Positions 60,491 to 64,000 of a DNA stretch of 64,000 nt are shown one piece after another; within the stretch, counting starts at the first letter, position 1; each line of letters starts with the position of its first letter. Below the pieces are notes generated by a model. That model ran no database searches. It was given only the letters and a program-made list of their open reading frames with translations, and was not told the origin of the DNA. Source of the DNA: Micromonospora aurantiaca ATCC 27029 (GTDB lineage Bacteria > Actinomycetota > Actinomycetes > Mycobacteriales > Micromonosporaceae). The position numbers were made by a program, and so were the translations under genes. The stretch spans positions 4,100,001-4,164,000 of the forward strand of contig NC_014391.1 in NCBI RefSeq assembly GCF_000145235.1. The letters run 5' to 3'.

Positions 60491-62187
60491 CGGGCCATCG
60501 CCCCCGGTGCGGCGCCGGACCGCGTGGCGGCGGCCCGGCGGTACTCGCCGAGCGTCCGCAGCGCGAGCGCCTGGGTGATCACCGCGTTCGGGTACCGCAT
60601 GTGGTGGCGGATGTAGTTGCACACCCGGGCGGCGGGCCAGGCGCCGTCCGGTCCGGCGGCGGCCACCAGCCAGGCGACGCCCCGGTCCACCGCGTCGGCG
60701 GCGTCCGGATCGCCGGTCGCGAGCAGGCCCTGCACCGCCCAGGACGTCTCCTCCACAGTGCCGCCGGTGCCGTCGCCCGGGCCCCACGAGCCGTCGGGCA
60801 GCTGGGTGTCGCGCAGCCACCGGGCTGCGCGGCGCACCACCTCGTGCCGGGCGTGCCCGACCCGGGACAGCGCGGCGACCACCACCGCGGTGCCGGAGGT
60901 GTGGTCGCGGTACCAGAGGTTCTCGAACGTGCCGTCGGGCGCGGCCCGGGTGAGCAGCCAGGCCGCCGCGCGGGCGATCGCCGGATGGTCGTCCGGATGC
61001 CCGGCGTCGTGCAGCGCGAGGATCGCCTGACTGGTGATGGCCGGGCAGGGTCCGTCGTTGGGGAGCCGGGTGTCGCGGACCCACAGGCTCCACGAGCCGC
61101 GGCTGTCCTGGCGGCCGACGAGCCACGCCAGTCCCTGGCGCAGCACCGGGTCGGTGCCGGCACCGGGGAGTCCGGCGAGCGCGGAGAGGATCTCGGCCGA
61201 CTCCAGCGTGACCGGCCAGCCCCGGGCGTTCGAGTAGCTCCACCCGCCCGGCGGCACGTCAAGCACCTCGAACGCCTCCGTCTTGCGGGCGGCGTGGAGG
61301 AACTCCCGGGTGGCGTGCAGCCGGGGATCGTCGGCGTAGCCGGCCGCGATCAGCCCGGTCGCCGCGTACCCGGACCGGGTGAGGTCCAGGTTGCTGACCG
61401 CGTCCCAGGATCCGTCGGGGCGTACCGCCCGGCGCAGCCAGCCGACGACGGCGCGGGCGATGTCGGGCGCCTCGCCGCTGCGGGCCAGACCGAGCAGGAC
61501 GAGCGCGGCCGGCCACGGGTCCTCGCTGAGCGCTCCGGTGCGGCCCTCGTGGTCGTGGATGGACCGCAGCAGCCGTACCGCCGCCGGACGGGCGCGGCGC
61601 AGCGTGGCCCGGCGCAGCCGGCCCGCGGGCAGCATGTCGGCCTGCATCAGGGCCAGCCCGACGAACGGCGCGGTACGGAACGACAGGCGCTGCCGGCGTA
61701 CCCGGTCGAACAGGACGATCTCCAGCGGCAGCCGGCGCAGCGGGCCGGCCTCGGCTGTCATCCCGGCCATGGTGAGCAGTTGCCGGCACAGCAGCGAGAT
61801 CGCCGGATCGGTGATGGTGTCGACGCCGCCGAGCGCGGCCAGCCGGGCGCGGCCCGCCGCAATCGCGTCGGCACTGTCAGCCGGTGCGCTCAGCGCCAGC
61901 GCGGCGACCGCCACGGCGGTGGGTACGACGGCGGTGCCGGCGCCCACGACGCCACCCCAGCCGCCGTCGTCGTGCTGCGCGCGGCGCAGCCAGGCGGTTC
62001 CGGCGTCGACCAGGTCGGCGCAGCCGGACGGGTCGGCGGCGTGCAGCGCGGCGACAGCGCCAGCGGTGCCGAGCACCGAGGCGGGTGGGTCGTCGCTGAA
62101 GGCGCCGTCGGGGCGGCGGCGACGGAACAGCGCCTCGGCACCAGCGGTGAGGGCCTTCCCGACGGCCTCGGCGGTCACAGCGGTCAT
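60487..62187 (-). CDS. Squalene-hopene-cyclase-like protein lacking the DxDD motif
   Basis: 566 residues of all-alpha barrel repeats with QW-type elements (DDGGWGG, PDGSWDA, SRGSWSL, PDGSWGPG, PDGAWPA). The section GGWSYSNARGWP followed by VTLESAEIL aligns with the SHC segment ending in DxDDTA, but reads V326-T-L-E329-S-A: the catalytic acid pair is replaced by Leu and Glu. It is also about 65 residues shorter than hopene cyclases. It may cyclise an epoxidised prenyl chain with a different acid, or be a non-cyclising member of the repeat family. ATG at 62187 follows GGAGGACGCGCC. It is coupled by 4-base overlaps to UbiA and to the monooxygenase. Confidence 0.85.
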   Translation of the reverse strand: MTAVTAEAVGKALTAGAEALFRRRRPDGAFSDDPPASVLGTAGAVAALHAADPSGCADLVDAGTAWLRRAQHDDGGWGGVVGAGTAVVPTAVAVAALALSAPADSADAIAAGRARLAALGGVDTITDPAISLLCRQLLTMAGMTAEAGPLRRLPLEIVLFDRVRRQRLSFRTAPFVGLALMQADMLPAGRLRRATLRRARPAAVRLLRSIHDHEGRTGALSEDPWPAALVLLGLARSGEAPDIARAVVGWLRRAVRPDGSWDAVSNLDLTRSGYAATGLIAAGYADDPRLHATREFLHAARKTEAFEVLDVPPGGWSYSNARGWPVTLESAEILSALAGLPGAGTDPVLRQGLAWLVGRQDSRGSWSLWVRDTRLPNDGPCPAITSQAILALHDAGHPDDHPAIARAAAWLLTRAAPDGTFENLWYRDHTSGTAVVVAALSRVGHARHEVVRRAARWLRDTQLPDGSWGPGDGTGGTVEETSWAVQGLLATGDPDAADAVDRGVAWLVAAAGPDGAWPAARVCNYIRHHMRYPNAVITQALALRTLGEYRRAAATRSGAAPGAMAR

Positions 62188-63218
62188 GGCGCGTCCTCCA
62201 GAGGCAGTCGACTGTGGGTGGCGAGGGTCAGGCCCGCGACCGGCGGGCCGAGTTCGTGCCGGACGCGCATGCCGCGCTGCGCCAGCCAGGTCAGCAGCAC
62301 CATCGGCAGCGCGAGCGCGAGCTGCACGGCGACGCCGAGGCCGAGCCCGACCGCCGCCGAGGCCAGCACCACCCGCTCGACGACCAGGACCGAGTGGGCG
62401 CGCAGCGCCACCAGGACGGGCATCCCGTCGCGGCGCGCCACCAGCGGAGCCAGCGCGGCGACGCCGGTGACCAGGACGACGAGCACAGTCGCCAGGTACG
62501 CCATCCGTGTGCCCGGCTCGGCCAGCAGCCCGGCGGTCACGGCGGCGCCGATCGTGACGGCGTAGAGCGCCACCACGGTCCGTACGGCCGCCGGCACGCC
62601 CCGCCCCACCGGCAGCGTGCGGTAGCCGCCGGCACGATCGCCGTCGATGTCGCGCAGCGCGCCGACCAGGTTGGACATGGCGTCGTGCGACCAGAACGCG
62701 ACGACGAGCGCGAGCAGCACCGGCACCGCCCAGTCCCGGTCCGGCGCGAGGCCGGCGGCGAGCGCGCCGTAGCCGAGCGCGACCGCGCCGAGCGCGCCGC
62801 GGACCAGGTTGCCGGCGATCCCCCGGGCCTTGAACCACCTGCTGTACGCGACGATGCCGCACGCGGCCAGCAGCGCCGCCACTGTGGTGCCCCATCCACC
62901 GAGTACGGCCAGGACCCCGAGTGCGGCGAAGCAGGCGCTGCCGCACCACAGTGCCGTGCCCGCGCGCAGCCGGCTGGACGGGATCGGCCGGTGCGGCTTA
63001 CTGCCGGCGTCGAGGTCGCGGTCGAAGTAGTCGCCGAGATAGTGGCCACCCAGCCAGCCGGCGGTGGGCGCGGCCCAGGCCGACAGCAGCAGCCACGGAT
63101 CGTGGCCACCGGCCACTGCGGCGCCGGCCAGGCCGACGAGCCCGACGTACCAGAGGGTGTAGGGCCGCCAGGTCTCCACGTGGGCCCGCAGTGCTCGCAC
63201 GGCGCCGGCCGTGCTCAC
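62184..63218 (-). CDS. UbiA-family membrane prenyltransferase
   Basis: 344 residues and about nine helices. The first Asp-rich motif is in GDYFDRDLDAGSKPHRPIPS and the second in LRDIDGDRAGGYRTLP, both needed for Mg-diphosphate binding. It transfers a polyprenyl group, probably geranylgeranyl or farnesyl from the adjacent synthase, to an acceptor in the membrane. The opening WRPYTLWYVGLVGLAGA resembles the glyceryl-phosphate/aromatic acceptor branch. GTG start at 63218 overlaps the polyprenyl synthase stop by four bases. Together with the neighbouring cyclase-like and FAD enzymes it implies a prenylated, cyclised product. Confidence 0.9.
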   Translation of the reverse strand: MSTAGAVRALRAHVETWRPYTLWYVGLVGLAGAAVAGGHDPWLLLSAWAAPTAGWLGGHYLGDYFDRDLDAGSKPHRPIPSSRLRAGTALWCGSACFAALGVLAVLGGWGTTVAALLAACGIVAYSRWFKARGIAGNLVRGALGAVALGYGALAAGLAPDRDWAVPVLLALVVAFWSHDAMSNLVGALRDIDGDRAGGYRTLPVGRGVPAAVRTVVALYAVTIGAAVTAGLLAEPGTRMAYLATVLVVLVTGVAALAPLVARRDGMPVLVALRAHSVLVVERVVLASAAVGLGLGVAVQLALALPMVLLTWLAQRGMRVRHELGPPVAGLTLATHSRLPLEDAP

Positions 63219-64000
63219 GCCATCTCGCTCGTCATCCAGGCCGCGATGCCGGTGAGCACGTCCGCGCTCGCGGACGGGGTGAGCGCTGCCAGCTCGGCGC
63301 GGGCCCGCTCGGCGTGCTCCACCATCAGCCGCCGGGCGCCGTCGACAGCGCCCACCTCGCGGAGCAGGGCGGTGACCCACTCGACGTCGCCGGGACCGGC
63401 GCCACGGCGGTGCAGCACCGCCAGCAGTTCCACCCGTGCGGCGTCGCTGATCGCGTCGTAGGCCAGCAGCAACGGCAGCGTGGGGCGGCCGTTGTTGAGG
63501 TCGCTCGTCGCGGGCTTGCCGGTCTGCTCCGGGGTGGACAGGTAGGACAGCAGGTCGTCGCGGATCTGGAACGCGGTGCCGACGTGCTCGCCGTAGCGGG
63601 CCAGCCCGGAGGCCACCAGCGGGTCGGCGCCGCCGAGCAACGCGCCGATGTGGCACACGGCGCGGAACAGCGAGCCGGTCTTGAGCCGGATCATCTCCGG
63701 GTACCAGCGGGCGCCCGCGTCCAGGTCGCCGACGAGCCGCGCCTCCAGCGCCTGGCCCCGGCACAGGTCCTGGCCGGCCTCGGCGAGCGCGGTGACGGCG
63801 GCGACGACCGACGCCGCGGGGACCGCCCGGCCGCTCTCCACCATCGCCTGGAAGGCGTGGAAGATGAGGTGGTCGCCGGCCACGATGGCGCCGGGGATGC
63901 CGTACGCGACCGGGACCGCCGGGCGGCCACGGCGCAGCGTGTCGGCGTCGATGATGTCGTCGTGCACGAGCGTCGCGACGTGCAGGTATTCGGTGCCGAG
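63215..64000 (-). CDS. Polyprenyl diphosphate synthase, N-terminus beyond the window
   Basis: The visible 262 residues are the C-terminal two thirds of an isoprenyl diphosphate synthase and the frame stays open to the window end. The first Asp-rich motif is VHDDIIDAD, with the second in FQIRDDLLSYLST followed by GKPATSDLNNGRPTLP; KTGSLF lies between. The residue upstream of the first motif that sets chain length is at or near the edge (EYLHVATLVHDD), so C15 versus C20 cannot be judged with confidence. It is the most upstream gene seen in the five-gene coupled unit. Confidence 0.9.
   Translation of the reverse strand, partial: LGTEYLHVATLVHDDIIDADTLRRGRPAVPVAYGIPGAIVAGDHLIFHAFQAMVESGRAVPAASVVAAVTALAEAGQDLCRGQALEARLVGDLDAGARWYPEMIRLKTGSLFRAVCHIGALLGGADPLVASGLARYGEHVGTAFQIRDDLLSYLSTPEQTGKPATSDLNNGRPTLPLLLAYDAISDAARVELLAVLHRRGAGPGDVEWVTALLREVGAVDGARRLMVEHAERARAELAALTPSASADVLTGIAAWMTSEMA

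Overview
The window is very GC-rich, densely packed actinobacterial DNA. Frequent GTG/TTG starts, many 4-base gene overlaps, secreted CBM2/CBM13 glycosidases and rifampin/terpene-type accessory genes fit a soil filamentous actinomycete. My best guess is a Micromonosporaceae member close to Micromonospora; that placement is inference, as no rRNA or marker gene is present.

Layout. (1) 1-3.0 kb: a Fur/Zur-type repressor, then an extracytoplasmic copper block (PCu(A)C chaperone, Tat-exported DyP peroxidase, CopC). (2) 3.1-23.3 kb: a plant cell-wall pentose island. It holds a LacI repressor, a secreted GH43, a seven-gene operon araB-araD-[binding protein-ATPase-permease-permease]-araA, a secreted GH27, a second sugar ABC operon (chvE-mmsA-mmsB type) and a secreted GH10 xylanase. 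Seven near-identical 14-bp LacI-type operators (consensus TGTKAGCGMTMACA-like) sit in front of the pentose transcription units, so the island looks like one regulon: secreted enzymes release arabinose/xylose, two transporters import them, and AraABD convert arabinose to xylulose-5-P. (3) 23.5-27.7 kb: an Old Yellow Enzyme with its MerR regulator, and rifampin phosphotransferase with a rifamycin-associated element. (4) 27.9-38.9 kb: a giant hybrid kinase/phosphatase with a STAS partner, tandem USP, P-type ATPase, small hypothetical genes, and an HTH gene bracketed by matching inverted repeats beside an MFS exporter. (5) 38.9-51.5 kb: a frameshifted LuxR/AAA regulator, CBM13 lectin, GH13 amylase with two CBM20, furA-katG, GH11 xylanase and a CBM13/lysozyme-like secreted protein. 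(6) 51.5-64.0 kb: a probable biosynthetic gene cluster cut by the window end: AMP-ligase, drug-type ABC exporter, glycosyltransferase, two KASIII-like proteins, and a translationally coupled five-gene unit for polyprenyl synthase, UbiA prenyltransferase, squalene-hopene-cyclase-like protein, FAD monooxygenase and HisC-type aminotransferase. The cyclase-like protein has lost the canonical DxDD acid motif, which makes this cluster the most novel-looking part of the window.

No rRNA, tRNA, CRISPR array, integrase or insertion sequence was recognised.
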